A DNA stretch of 25,898 nucleotides from an uncultured Oscillospiraceae bacterium (GCA_902462665.1 CABQCM010000001.1:1-25898), one strand, 5' to 3'. Shown: positions 7,730-16,501, counted from the first letter of the stretch. The notes: a model not told the origin generated them from the letters alone. A program made the numbers and translations.

Positions 7730-7842
7730 GGTTTTCTTTGAAAATCGGAAAAGGAATTCTTAATGACAACATATCGAGAATAACACGGGCGCGCACCCCT
7801 TCCCGCGGGGCGGCGATTTTGGCCGACTCCAACTAGAAAGGC

Positions 7843-9645
7843 TTAGTTTTGGACGGTCAAAATCCGCTCGGCATTTTTCAAAAGCAGCCGCTCAGCCTGC
7901 TGGCTGGCGCGATTGTATCTACGCCAATCCCCCGGCGAACGGCGCGGCTCAAGCCGTGGAGGGAATTCGCATTGCTCCGGGACGGGGCAGCCGGAATTCA
8001 GCCAGCTATACCTTTCGTAGTCGTTTGTCGTCCACAGATATCGGGTTTCATTGCTGCACGAGCAGCTTGAGCTGATACAGTCGCAATCGACGATAAAGTG
8101 ACGGAATACCTTGTGTACCAGCTCGTTGTGCGCTTGCCTTGCCACCTCGGGGTCGCTGTCGTCGAGCAGCTCCAGCAGATAGGGCACGGCGCTGTCCGAC
8201 AGCCCGGCCAGAGTTTCCACGTCCAGCCGTTCCAGCGCGCCGCTGCGGTAGGCGGCGACGTTGTATCGGGCGACGGTGGCGTCGATATCGCAATAACTGA
8301 CCGTCAGCCCAACCAAGCAAAAGGCCAGCACGACGGCTTTCATGTAGGCAAATCGCCTCACCCAGAGCCGAATCCCCGCCGCGATAAACACCAACGCCAA
8401 AAATACCATAAAGCAGGAGGTCATCATCCGCCGCCGGGTCATGCCGTAGCCGTCGATATACAAAAACATCTTGGACAAAGCGGTGCCGATGAGCACGATC
8501 GTAAACAGGCACAAAAAGGAGCCGAGAAGCTTGGTCACAAGGGGAATACGGCCCTCCTGCTTGTGCACAAGCACCATGGATAGAAACAGGATTCCCAGAT
8601 TAATGGCGGCGATGGCGCACATTTCAAAGAAGCCGCGGCGAGCGTAGTCGCAGGCGGTTTGCTCGTAGCCCTGCGGCAGCAGCCCTCCAAAGGCGGAGAA
8701 GAAATAGGCCGTCTGGGTCAGCAGATAAACCAGATAGACCAGCGAGAGCGCCGACAGAAAGGCTTGTATAATCATAGGGTCGATGCGTCCGTCCGCCGCC
8801 CCGTTGGTGCGCGCGGTGCGGCAGGGCAGCTTCTTTTTCCATGCAAACAACAGGGAGAACAGCAACACAAAGAGCAAAGCGCCCAGAATAAGCCGCCCCA
8901 CAAGCCCAGGAGCGTCGAACGACAGGTGGGACAATAGCTGCTCGAAATACAAATCCGAGCGAATCAGCAGGGGAATGACAATGGCCAGCGCCGGTATCGC
9001 GCACAACAGACCGATGACAATCTTGCCCAGCGCGTTTTTATGTTTGAGTTGCGCACCCGGCGTTTTGGAAAACAGGGAGCGCAGGGTAACCCCCATGTAC
9101 TCAAACGGATAGACAAACACGGATTGAAGCACGTCGGCTGCGCAGCGGAAGCCGCCCGGGGAATATTGCAGACAGCCGGCCAACTGTCCGCCGCACAGGG
9201 CAAACAGCGCGACAATCGCCCCAAAAGAGACGAGCTGTACGGGGGTGTCCTGATAAAGCGCAAAGGGAATGGAACCGGCGGCGGCCAGCAGACCGCAGGC
9301 GACGGGATAAAAGGAAACGCGAGCCTCCCGCCCAATGAGATAGGCCGTCATCAGCAGGGCGAACAAGGGGGTAACCAGAGCGAAGCCAAGTCGAAAGCCG
9401 CCAAACAGGGCAAAATCGACCCAAAGGACGCTGAAAACAAAAAAGAGCAGGGAAAATATGCGATCCTTGCGGCTGACTGGCTCCTTGGGTTTGGACGGCC
9501 GCGGCTGGTAGACGGGCATCGGCGCGGCGGGTGGCGGGGGATAGGATTGCCCGGGCGACGGTGTATAGCCGGGCTGAGAAACTCCAGGCGGGGGAGGATT
9601 GGGATGGGGATTCGCAGGGTTCGCTGGATAGATGGGCTCGGTCAT
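7843..9645 (-). CDS. DUF4173 family polytopic membrane protein with Pro-rich N-terminus
   Basis: A 600-residue membrane protein resembling the DUF4173 family, whose function is unknown. The first ~50 residues are rich in Pro, Gln and Tyr (PANPHPNPPPPGVSQPGY) and probably cytosolic. About a dozen hydrophobic segments follow, then a soluble C-terminus with a HEAT-like stretch (LAGLSDSAVPYLLELLDDSD) and a cysteine cluster CDCISSSCSC about 80 residues from the end. I chose the ATG at 9645 because AGAAAGG lies at a workable distance; an ATG at 9654 is nearly on top of that signal. It is the last gene of a minus-strand operon behind a DUF2975 protein and a YozG-like regulator, starting 21 bp after the regulator's stop codon. 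Such triads are common in Firmicutes, but the role is not established. Confidence 0.8.
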   Translation of the reverse strand: MTEPIYPANPANPHPNPPPPGVSQPGYTPSPGQSYPPPPAAPMPVYQPRPSKPKEPVSRKDRIFSLLFFVFSVLWVDFALFGGFRLGFALVTPLFALLMTAYLIGREARVSFYPVACGLLAAAGSIPFALYQDTPVQLVSFGAIVALFALCGGQLAGCLQYSPGGFRCAADVLQSVFVYPFEYMGVTLRSLFSKTPGAQLKHKNALGKIVIGLLCAIPALAIVIPLLIRSDLYFEQLLSHLSFDAPGLVGRLILGALLFVLLFSLLFAWKKKLPCRTARTNGAADGRIDPMIIQAFLSALSLVYLVYLLTQTAYFFSAFGGLLPQGYEQTACDYARRGFFEMCAIAAINLGILFLSMVLVHKQEGRIPLVTKLLGSFLCLFTIVLIGTALSKMFLYIDGYGMTRRRMMTSCFMVFLALVFIAAGIRLWVRRFAYMKAVVLAFCLVGLTVSYCDIDATVARYNVAAYRSGALERLDVETLAGLSDSAVPYLLELLDDSDPEVARQAHNELVHKVFRHFIVDCDCISSSCSCSNETRYLWTTNDYERYSWLNSGCPVPEQCEFPPRLEPRRSPGDWRRYNRASQQAERLLLKNAERILTVQN

Positions 9646-9666
9646 GCGTCTCATCCTTTCTCTAGT

Positions 9667-9891
9667 TCATTTCTCCAGTTCATTGGCATCCTCTTCAAAT
9701 GCCAGCAGGTCGCCCGGCTGACATTCGAGCACGCGGCAAAGGCTTTCCAGGGTGGAAAAGCGAATCGCCCGCGCCTTGTTGGTTTTTAAAATCGAGAGAT
9801 TGGCCTGGGTGATGCCGATGCGCTCGGCCAGCTCCCCCGACGACATTTTTCTTTTGGCCAGCATAACGTCCAGATTCACTACAATTCCCAT
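9667..9891 (-). CDS. YozG-like small HTH (Cro/C1-type) transcriptional regulator
   Basis: A 74-residue protein that is almost entirely one helix-turn-helix domain: LDVMLAKRKMSSGELAERIG, then ITQANLSILKTNKARAIRFS (recognition helix region) and TLESLCRVLECQPGDLLAFE. This is the YozG/HTH_26 type commonly paired with DUF2975 membrane proteins such as YoaS. The ATG at 9891 has GAGGGA just upstream, overlapping the stop of the DUF2975 gene, so translation is probably coupled. It likely controls its own operon; an inverted repeat overlapping the -35 element upstream (10388-10408) is a candidate binding site. It has no effector domain. Confidence 0.9.
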   Translation of the reverse strand: MGIVVNLDVMLAKRKMSSGELAERIGITQANLSILKTNKARAIRFSTLESLCRVLECQPGDLLAFEEDANELEK

Positions 9892-9900
9892 GATATTCCC

Positions 9901-10347
9901 TCATATCGTCATTTCATTTTCGGTTTGAAGCTCGAGCGCGGTCTGAAAGGCGTTTTTGACCACCCGCAAAATCAGCCCCATAAAGGCGGCGAAGGGCGCG
10001 AGCAGCAAAATGGGCAAATATCGGATCCCCAGCGACAGCGTAATGGGAACCAGGACAAAGCAGCACCACGAAAGCCGGCGCAGCCGGTTGACGTTCGCGG
10101 CTGAAAAGCAGCAGCCCCTGCGAACCGAGCTGATCAGCCCCAGCAACAGCCACAAAGCATAGCCGAGCGGCGGCAGACAGGCGTAGAGAAAGCACAGCAG
10201 CACCGGCTGAAGCGCCATGGATTTCCCCGTGATTTCCAAATAGCTTCTGGTAATCCAGGGAGCAAAAATCTCCAAAAGGGCCAGAATCACCATAAAGCAA
10301 TACACAAAGATTAACGACAGCAGTGCGGATTTCTTGGAATTCCACAT
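9901..10347 (-). CDS. DUF2975 family membrane protein (YoaS-like)
   Basis: A 148-residue integral membrane protein with four predicted membrane segments, matching the DUF2975 layout: SLIFVYCFMVILALLEIFAP near the N-terminus, then LLCFLYACLPPLGYALWLLL, an intervening basic loop with FSAANVNRLRRL (a family hallmark), and two further helices. Function is unknown; it is usually co-encoded with a YozG-type HTH, as here, 9 bp away. I set the start at 10347 (MWNSKKS) because AAAGGAG lies ~11 nt upstream; an in-frame ATG at 10374 lies before that signal, so its extra residues would be translated from the ribosome binding site itself. First gene of the operon. Confidence 0.88.
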   Translation of the reverse strand: MWNSKKSALLSLIFVYCFMVILALLEIFAPWITRSYLEITGKSMALQPVLLCFLYACLPPLGYALWLLLGLISSVRRGCCFSAANVNRLRRLSWCCFVLVPITLSLGIRYLPILLLAPFAAFMGLILRVVKNAFQTALELQTENEMTI

Positions 10348-10374
10348 CGATTTCTCATCTCCTTTACACACCAT

Positions 10375-10403
10375 ACCATAGCACTTGTTTTATTGTTTGT
10401 CAA
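10375..10403 (-). promoter_or_regulatory. promoter of the DUF2975-HTH-DUF4173 operon with an overlapping inverted repeat
   Basis: On the minus strand, TTGACA (10403-10398) and TATGGT (10380-10375) are separated by 17 bp. The inverted repeat TTTTATTG/CAATAAAA (10388-10395 and 10401-10408, 5-nt gap) covers the -35 box and could be an operator for the operon's HTH protein. It is AT-rich, so chance cannot be excluded for the repeat. Confidence 0.75.
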
Positions 10404-10581
10404 TAAAAAAATATTAAAAAACGAGAAAACCGGACGAATTCGTGCTTACTTTGAGCAGAAAACAAAAGCCGATTTGGATTTCGCATGAGCCTTAAGTGGG
10501 ACATGCGCCGTATCCCACGCATACAATGGCAATGACTGGGCATACGCCCAAAAACGGCTGCGCGGAGGGAGGCGAATAACC

Positions 10582-10899
10582 ATGCAATACACCGGGATAT
10601 GGACCGGCTTGGTGGCCTTTGCCGCGATCGGCGCGTTTTACCCCCTTATGGTACGGTGCGAATACTGGTTTTCCGAGCGGGTTTGGCCAGCTTTTCTCAT
10701 TGCCGGTTCGGTGCTGTTGGCGTTTTCTCTGGTGGTGGAGAGCGTTTTGGTATCCTCCTGCCTGGGCGTACTAGGCTTTGTCTGTCTGTGGTGCATCGGA
10801 GAACTCAAGGAACAGGCCGAGCGGGTACGCAGGGGATGGTTTCCCGCGAATCCGCGGCGAATCGCTGAGGAGGACTCCATCCGCGGGCGGGAACGCTGA
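10582..10899 (+). CDS. DUF4491 family small membrane protein
   Basis: A 105-residue protein matching the DUF4491 pattern: TGIWTGLVAFAAIGAFYPL and the motif RCEYWFSERVWP after helix 1, two further hydrophobic helices with VVESVLVSSCLGVLGF, then CLWCIGELKEQAERVRRGWF followed by P-x-NPRR. Such proteins have three membrane segments and a basic cytosolic tail; function is unknown. GGAGGGAGG stands 8-16 nt before ATG 10582 and a strong terminator follows, so it is probably monocistronic. The sequence CATACAAT at 10520-10527 resembles a sigma-E -10 element, but no matching -35 is clear. Confidence 0.88.
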   Translation: MQYTGIWTGLVAFAAIGAFYPLMVRCEYWFSERVWPAFLIAGSVLLAFSLVVESVLVSSCLGVLGFVCLWCIGELKEQAERVRRGWFPANPRRIAEEDSIRGRER

Positions 10900-10928
10900 T
10901 GGGCGGCTTGAGATTGATTTATTGGCAT

Positions 10929-10964
10929 CGGGGCCTCTGTCGGGAGACAGGGGCTCCGTTTTTT
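10929..10964 (+). terminator. rho-independent terminator after the DUF4491 gene
   Basis: A 13-bp stem (10929-10941 with 10946-10958) containing two G-T wobbles, a GGGA loop and a T-run at 10959-10964. It begins 30 bp after the stop codon. Confidence 0.9.
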
Positions 10965-11068
10965 GTCGCTAGACGGCGCGAATGTATCCTCCGCACGTCT
11001 TCTGGGATATCAAAAGGCGACGATACGCTCCCACGGCATAATTGACGGCTGATTTTCGTATATCTTAC

Positions 11069-11093
11069 TACCATTGCTTGTCAAGCAATGGTA
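11069..11093. promoter_or_regulatory. 25-bp palindrome, candidate operator or RNA hairpin
   Basis: Perfect 12-bp arms, TACCATTGCTTG (11069-11080) and its complement (11082-11093), surround a single central T. No T-run follows, so it is not a typical terminator. The near-zero spacer favours a dimeric protein-binding site over an RNA hairpin. Confidence 0.6.
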
Positions 11094-11534
11094 CCATTAT
11101 AAAAGGCAAATCGGTTTTCTGAATAATACGGTCGTTTGCTGCGGCGATCGTCAAACATATGCAGTAACGCTTTCGCAGATGGATGCAAGCGTTTTTGCCG
11201 GCATGCCGAAATGAAAGATGTGGAATGGCGTTTTGTGTTCAGCATCTGCCAGAAACCGCGTCAATGGGGAGGGAAGACCGTCTATTTTAGGAAAATAAAT
11301 TCATCGTTGTGCACGTTGCACAATAAGCAGCGAGACGTTTTGTAGCACATGACGGCTGATTTTGCATAATTGTGAAATAAAAGGTCAAAGGGACTGCGAA
11401 AATTCCAATAAATATAAATTATTTTGATTAAACGTACAGCTATCACAAGATATAGCGTATAAACTCTGTATCTTTTTTAAAAAGTCTCAATACCGGGGAC
11501 TTAAAAAAATTATCTACAAAATGCACAAATGCCC

Positions 11535-11563
11535 TTTACTTTTGTTAGTCAATCTGATATAAT
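11535..11563 (+). promoter_or_regulatory. sigma-A promoter of the ABC/DUF5696 operon
   Basis: TTTACT (11535-11540) and TATAAT (11558-11563) are separated by 17 bp. The leader would be about 75 nt to ATG 11645. It is the only good promoter seen ahead of the seven-gene operon. Confidence 0.78.
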
Positions 11564-11644
11564 ACTCGAGTGTAAATTGTCGATTCTTTCTTGGATTGAT
11601 CAAGTTGTCGCAAATCACAAAAATTTTTAACGGGAGTGGTTGGC

Positions 11645-14600
11645 ATGAAGGATATGCCGAATTTGGTACGAAAGCCGTGCGCGGTTTTTCTGTGCATGGT
11701 TTTGTTGCTGAGCTGCGCGGGGGTTGCTCTGGCCGAGCCGGACGGGTCCGCGTCGAGTGCGGCTGCCAGTCAGGCGGAGGAAAATAAGTTAATCAACCGT
11801 TATCCTCTCTACCAGAGCGACTACGTGGAGGAGGATATTCCTTATTACTTTAACTATCTCAAGGATGGAATCGAAAAGGGATATAAAAACGCTGCCAGCG
11901 AGGTTGCCGTGGATCTTGCGGCGGGCCTTGTGGACGGCCAGACGCCGGTAACCCTGACCGACGGTTCCGTGCAATGGAACGACGAGCAAATTGAGTCGAT
12001 TTCCTGGCCGGTTACGGTGCCGCAGGCCGGCTTTTATAACATTGAGCTGGAGTATACTCCCCTTGGTTCGGGCGTGGATAATCCCAGCCGCACCATTGAG
12101 ATTGACGGGGCTAAGCCTTTTCAGGAGCTGCTGAACGTAGAATTCAGCCGCAGCTGGCACGACGCCAATAAGCCCTGGGTCAATTCGCTGGGCGATCAGG
12201 TTCGTCCCAAGCAGGTGCAGGAAAATGTGAAAATCACCACCCGCGTCAGCGATCAGCTCGGTCGCTCGAACGAGCCGTTGAAGGTTTATCTTACTGCGGG
12301 CGAGCATACCATCCGCTGGACCTATATCCAGGAGAAAATGTCCATTCATTCCATGAAGCTGGTTGTTCCGGTTACATATCCGAGCTACGCCGAGGTCAAG
12401 GCCGGCTACGACGCGAAGGGCTATCAGCCTGTGCCGGCTTCGGTAGAGGGAATTAAAATTGACGCCGAGTACCCCACCGATAAATCCGACGCCGCGCTGC
12501 GCATCATGTCGGACACCGACCCGAAGACCGATCCTCCGGTCTCCACGCACACCGTGTTTAATGCCATCGGCGGCGACACCTGGAGCAACGGCGGCCAGGC
12601 GATTACCTGGAGCTTTGATGTCGCTACGGCGGGCCTTTATAAATTTGACATGCGGGTTTACTCGAAATACAACGACGGCCTGCCTTCCTATCGTAAAGTG
12701 CTCGTTGACGGCGAGGTTCCTTTTGAAGAGCTGCTTTGCTATGAGTTTGCCTACAGCAGTAAGGGATGGTATTCCACCTCGCTGCAGGATGGAGAGCAGA
12801 ATCCATATCTGTTCTATTTTGAGCCGGGTACGCACACCATCACCTTAGAGGTGGTCACCTCCTATTACGCTGAGATTCTGCTGGAGCTGGACCGCACTCT
12901 GAAGATGCTGTCCAACTGCATTCAAAAAATCATCATGATCACCGGTATTGACCCGGACATTAACTTCGACTATCAGCTCGAAAAACGCATTCCCGGTCTG
13001 ATTGATAGCTTTGCTGCCATTTCCGACAGCTTGAGCACGCAGATCGATCTGTTGGCCGGCGGTTCGGGAAAATCCACTAGTTCGATCAGCTCCTTGCGTG
13101 ATATTAAGTTCCGCATCGACCGCATGCTGGACAACAACAAGCTGATCGCCCGTACCCTCACCGCCCTGATTGAGGATCAGACCACCCTGTCCAACTGGAT
13201 TAACGGTTTTAACAATCTGCCGCTGATGCTGGACTATTTGGTGGTGTCCTCCCCCGAAGATACGCTGGAGAATTACAATTCAAACTTCTTCCAGAGAGCA
13301 TGGTTTTCCATTCGTAACTTCCTGGTGTCCTTTACCCGCGACTATGATGTGATCGCCGGAACCGGTTCGGCCGAAGGAGATACAACGGGAGACAACGCGA
13401 ACGGCGCTGAGGATAAAGAACCCGTGATGCTCAAAGCCTGGGTTTCCCGCGGTAAGGAATGGGCTGAAATCCTCAAGCAGCTCTCGGACGAAGAGTTCAG
13501 TACCCAGAACAACATTTATATTGATTACAATATGCTGCCTGCTGGCCAGCTTGGCGCCACCGGTATCATGCTGCTCGCCGTGGCATCGGGAACCGAGCCC
13601 GACCTTGTCATCGGTTCCGACCAGGGCGTTCCGACAGAGTACGGAATGCGTGGCCAGGTGTATGATCTGAGCCAGTTTGCCGATTACGAAGAGGTTGCTT
13701 CCCACCTTCTCCCGGGCGCCATTACTCCCTATAAGTTTAAGGGTGCAGTTTACGCGTTGCCCGAGACGGTCGATTTCAGTATCCTGTATTATCGTACCGA
13801 TATCATGGCCTCTCTTAATCTCCAGATTCCGGATACGTGGGATGAGATTTATTCCATCATCCTGCCCGAGCTCAAACGAAACGGTATGGATTTCTGGTAT
13901 GACGGCGGCGTCAACGGCACCGGCATCAATACCTTCCTCTTCCAGCAAGGCGGTTCGCTCTACACCGACGATGGGACCAAATCCGGAATCGGCACCGCAT
14001 TGGGCTATGACGCGTTCAAGCAGTTCTGCGATTTGTATGTGGTTTATAAGGTGCCTGTCTCGGCGAACTTCTACAACCGTTTCCGCGCAGGACAGATGCC
14101 TATCGGCACCAGCTCCTTCCAGCTTTACCTGCAGCTGACCTCAGCGGCTCCCGAGCTTGAAGGAAAATGGGCGGCCACCGCAATGCCTGCGACCGTCCGC
14201 GCCGACGGTACAAAGAATCGCAGCTGTTGTGTTGGTACCACCTCCTGCATGATCTTTAAGAGCACCGAGCACCCCAATGAGGCTTGGGAGTATCTGAAGT
14301 GGTACACCAGCGCTGAGGCACAGACTCGTTACGCCAACGACATCGTGGCTTATATCGGGCCGGAGGCACGGTGGTTCTCCTCCAATATTGAGGCGTTCGA
14401 CACCTTGTCTTGGGATAAGACCCTGAAGGCCGCCGTGAAAGAGCAGCGTGATTATTGTGTGGGCGTGCCCAATGTGGTGGGCGGTTATATTACCGGCCGT
14501 CATCAGGAAAACGCGCGGGTGCGTTCGGTGGTCAATGGCATGAACTATCGTGAGTCGCTGGAGCGCGCGGTGAATGATATCAATCGCGAGCTTGATGTAA

Positions 14601-14677
14601 AGAATGAAGAGTTTGAGCTTCGTGCCAAGAAGGAGGCCGAAAAGGCCACCTCCACGGCCGGGCAGGAAGGGAGATGA
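11645..14677 (+). CDS. very long ABC solute-binding protein with two N-terminal beta (CBM-like) domains
   Basis: A 1010-residue exported protein. The N-terminus is a signal peptide (KPCAVFLCMVLLLSCAG); LLSC could serve as a lipobox, while VALA before EPDG could be a signal peptidase I site, so anchoring is uncertain. Two similar beta-sandwich units follow, near 70-260 and 270-415, each with a W-x-(V/F)-x-V...AG-x-Y stretch, then a (I/V)DG-x-x-PFxELL-x-x-EF block. A helical, Leu-rich segment spans about 415-565. From about 590 on there is a family 1 solute-binding domain (KAWVSRGKEWAEILKQL ... YALPETVDFSILYYRTDIM, QMPIGTSSF, EHPNEAWEYLKWYTS). Usual sugar-binding proteins are 400-550 residues, so the front half is extra. 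GGGAG lies 8 nt before ATG 11645. It heads the operon and probably captures a glycan or related ligand for the permeases. Confidence 0.88.
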   Translation: MKDMPNLVRKPCAVFLCMVLLLSCAGVALAEPDGSASSAAASQAEENKLINRYPLYQSDYVEEDIPYYFNYLKDGIEKGYKNAASEVAVDLAAGLVDGQTPVTLTDGSVQWNDEQIESISWPVTVPQAGFYNIELEYTPLGSGVDNPSRTIEIDGAKPFQELLNVEFSRSWHDANKPWVNSLGDQVRPKQVQENVKITTRVSDQLGRSNEPLKVYLTAGEHTIRWTYIQEKMSIHSMKLVVPVTYPSYAEVKAGYDAKGYQPVPASVEGIKIDAEYPTDKSDAALRIMSDTDPKTDPPVSTHTVFNAIGGDTWSNGGQAITWSFDVATAGLYKFDMRVYSKYNDGLPSYRKVLVDGEVPFEELLCYEFAYSSKGWYSTSLQDGEQNPYLFYFEPGTHTITLEVVTSYYAEILLELDRTLKMLSNCIQKIIMITGIDPDINFDYQLEKRIPGLIDSFAAISDSLSTQIDLLAGGSGKSTSSISSLRDIKFRIDRMLDNNKLIARTLTALIEDQTTLSNWINGFNNLPLMLDYLVVSSPEDTLENYNSNFFQRAWFSIRNFLVSFTRDYDVIAGTGSAEGDTTGDNANGAEDKEPVMLKAWVSRGKEWAEILKQLSDEEFSTQNNIYIDYNMLPAGQLGATGIMLLAVASGTEPDLVIGSDQGVPTEYGMRGQVYDLSQFADYEEVASHLLPGAITPYKFKGAVYALPETVDFSILYYRTDIMASLNLQIPDTWDEIYSIILPELKRNGMDFWYDGGVNGTGINTFLFQQGGSLYTDDGTKSGIGTALGYDAFKQFCDLYVVYKVPVSANFYNRFRAGQMPIGTSSFQLYLQLTSAAPELEGKWAATAMPATVRADGTKNRSCCVGTTSCMIFKSTEHPNEAWEYLKWYTSAEAQTRYANDIVAYIGPEARWFSSNIEAFDTLSWDKTLKAAVKEQRDYCVGVPNVVGGYITGRHQENARVRSVVNGMNYRESLERAVNDINRELDVKNEEFELRAKKEAEKATSTAGQEGR

Positions 14678-14682
14678 TAGGA

Positions 14683-15588
14683 ATGAAGATTCAGCGAAAG
14701 CATTATTCAAAGAACGACATTAAAGAACGCTGTTCCGCGAGTCTTTTCTTTGCTCCCTTTGCACTGTTGTTTATCCTGTTTATCATCGTTCCGATTGTTT
14801 TGTCGGCCATTTACAGTCTCACCAGCTATTCGGTGGTGCAGGAGCCCATTTTTGTCGGCATCCGCAATTTCCGTTATTTGATTACGGAGGATAACTTTTT
14901 CCTCACCGCTCTCAACAATACCCTTGCTTTCGCCGCTATGACCGGTGCCGCAGGCTACATTATGTCCTTTATCTTTGCCTGGATCATCGACAATTTGAAA
15001 TTCAAAAAATTCTTCGCGTTGATGTTCTATGCTCCTTCGATTACCAGCGGTATCGCTATGTCGGTCATCTGGCTGTACTTTTTCGCTCCTGACTCCATGG
15101 GATTGTTCAACTCCATCGCCATGCAGATGGGATGGATTAACGCTCCCATTCTTTGGACTCAGACCCCCAGCCTGATTTTGCCGATGGTCTGCGTGGTTAC
15201 GATTTGGATGAGCATGGGCAACGGCTTCCTTGCTTTCCTCGCCGGCTTCCAGAACCTGTCGGGCGAAATCAGCGAAGCGGGCGCCATCGACGGCGTACAT
15301 AATAAGTTTGAGGAACTTATCTATATCATTGTTCCCCAGATGAAGCCAATGCTGCTGTTCGGTGCGGTCAACGCGATTATCGGTGCTTTCGCCATTTACG
15401 ACGTTCCGATGACCCTGGCCGGAAACCCTGGCCCGGACAACGCCGCTCTGACGCTGATCGGTCACCTCAACGATTATGCCTTTACCCGTCTCGATCTTGG
15501 GTATGGCTGCGCCATCGGTATCGTGCTCTTCCTGATTACCTTCGGGCTGAGCCGCGTTGTGTTCCACGTTCTGCAGGAAAAGGATTAA
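14683..15588 (+). CDS. CUT1 ABC transporter permease, LplB/MalF-like (pair 1)
   Basis: A 301-residue inner-membrane permease with six hydrophobic segments. The first (FFAPFALLFILFIIVPIVLS) is followed by SLTSYSVVQEPIFVGIRNFR, the typical start of LplB/MalF-type subunits. The cytosolic EAA loop reads SEAGAIDGVHNKFEELIYII then VPQMKP, including the conserved Gly, and contacts the ATPase. I prefer ATG 14683 because GGGAG (14669-14673) lies 9 nt upstream; ATG 14674 is only a base away from that signal. It begins 5 bp after the stop of the solute-binding protein and pairs with the next gene. No ATPase is encoded in the window, so it probably uses a shared MsmX-type ATPase. Confidence 0.92.
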   Translation: MKIQRKHYSKNDIKERCSASLFFAPFALLFILFIIVPIVLSAIYSLTSYSVVQEPIFVGIRNFRYLITEDNFFLTALNNTLAFAAMTGAAGYIMSFIFAWIIDNLKFKKFFALMFYAPSITSGIAMSVIWLYFFAPDSMGLFNSIAMQMGWINAPILWTQTPSLILPMVCVVTIWMSMGNGFLAFLAGFQNLSGEISEAGAIDGVHNKFEELIYIIVPQMKPMLLFGAVNAIIGAFAIYDVPMTLAGNPGPDNAALTLIGHLNDYAFTRLDLGYGCAIGIVLFLITFGLSRVVFHVLQEKD

Positions 15589-15604
15589 GAGGGAGGGAAA
15601 AGCC

Positions 15605-16501
15605 ATGTCTACCAGTTCCAGTGCTCCCGCCGGCCGCCCCTTGCGCCGCCGCATCCGTCACATTCACATTCGGCCCTCCCGCGTGCTTCTGTACGTATTT
15701 ATTATCGCGATGGTGGCATTTACCGCCTTGCCGCTTTGGTATATGATCGTACAGTCCTTTAAGCCGCTTGAGGAAATTTTCGCCTATCCGCCCCGGTTCT
15801 ATGTTAAGAACCCCACCTTATCGAACTTTACCGAGCTGTTGACCGCCATCAGCAGTTCGTCCGTGCCCTTCACACGCTACTTCTTCAACAGCCTTTTGGT
15901 GACCGTTGCCAGTACGGTGATGTCCCTTTTCGTCTGCTCTCTGGCCACTTTCGCCATGACCAAAATGAAGCTTCCCTTTAAAAACGGAATTTTTAACTTC
16001 ATCGTGGCTGCTATGGCGTTCAGCGCCCCCGCCTCTCAGGTAACGACTTACATCATCGTCAATGGAATGGGCATGATGAATACCTACTGGGCGTTGATTA
16101 TTCCCAAAATTGCCACCGCCATGTACTTCTTCCTTATGAAGCAAAACATGGAGACCATCCCCGACGCTCTCATTGAGTCGGCGAGGTTGGACGGTTGCAA
16201 TAACTTCAAGATTTATTGGAGGATTATCCTTCCTCTGTCCATTCCGGTACTTGCGACGGTAATCGTGTTCGCCTTCGTGGCGTCCTGGAACGATTATTAT
16301 TCGCCCTTGATTTACATTAACAAGGATGTCCTGAAAACGCTGCCGCTGGCGCTGAACATGCTGCAGGGCGGCGCGGGACAGGTGGCGCGCGCGGGCGCAA
16401 TGGCCGCCGCCACCATGATTACTACTTTGCCGACCATCATTGTGTTCACGGCCTGCCAGTCCAAAGTGACGAAGACCATGGCTCATTCGGGTATTAAATA
16501 A
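15605..16501 (+). CDS. CUT1 ABC transporter permease, LplC/MalG-like (pair 1)
   Basis: A 298-residue permease with a basic N-terminal tail (RPLRRRIRHIHIRPSR), a first helix VLLYVFIIAMVAFTALPLWY, then the PLEEIFAYPPRFYVKNPTLSNF block typical of MalG/LplC subunits, and the EAA loop IESARLDGCNNFKIYWRIIL followed by PLSIP. Six membrane segments are visible. ATG 15605 follows GAGGGAGGG; an in-frame ATG at 15557 lies inside the previous gene without a ribosome binding site. It is 16 bp downstream of its partner permease and should form the heterodimeric channel with it. Confidence 0.93.
   Translation: MSTSSSAPAGRPLRRRIRHIHIRPSRVLLYVFIIAMVAFTALPLWYMIVQSFKPLEEIFAYPPRFYVKNPTLSNFTELLTAISSSSVPFTRYFFNSLLVTVASTVMSLFVCSLATFAMTKMKLPFKNGIFNFIVAAMAFSAPASQVTTYIIVNGMGMMNTYWALIIPKIATAMYFFLMKQNMETIPDALIESARLDGCNNFKIYWRIILPLSIPVLATVIVFAFVASWNDYYSPLIYINKDVLKTLPLALNMLQGGAGQVARAGAMAAATMITTLPTIIVFTACQSKVTKTMAHSGIK

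Larger units (their letters stand above)
10965..11644. other. regulatory intergenic region upstream of the ABC operon
   Basis: This 680-bp gap holds a 25-bp palindrome (11069-11093), a 14-bp direct repeat TGACGGCTGATTTT (11043-11056 and 11350-11363), a looser inverted pair AACGCTT/AAGCGTT (11165 and about 11187), and the operon promoter (11535-11563). A 69-codon frame at 11136-11345 has no ribosome binding site and no recognisable family, so I do not call it a gene. The AT content climbs strongly over the last 250 bp. Confidence 0.65.

Noticed and set aside
10496..10550. Short inverted repeats GTGGGA/TCCCAC and TGGG/CCCA plus CATACAAT (sigma-E-like -10) before the DUF4491 gene
   Set aside because: No convincing -35 element at sigma-E spacing, and the stems are short, so I do not claim a sporulation promoter.
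11164..11195. AACGCTT...AAGCGTT, resembling catabolite-repression (cre) half-sites
   Set aside because: Neither half fits the full cre consensus, and the position is ~350 bp upstream of the promoter.
11136..11345. A 69-codon frame in the gap before the ABC operon
   Set aside because: No ribosome binding site, no known domain, and atypical composition. It overlaps probable regulatory DNA.
11789..12835. A 348-codon frame on the minus strand opposite the solute-binding protein
   Set aside because: It is a shadow of a certain coding region, with no ribosome binding site and no family pattern.
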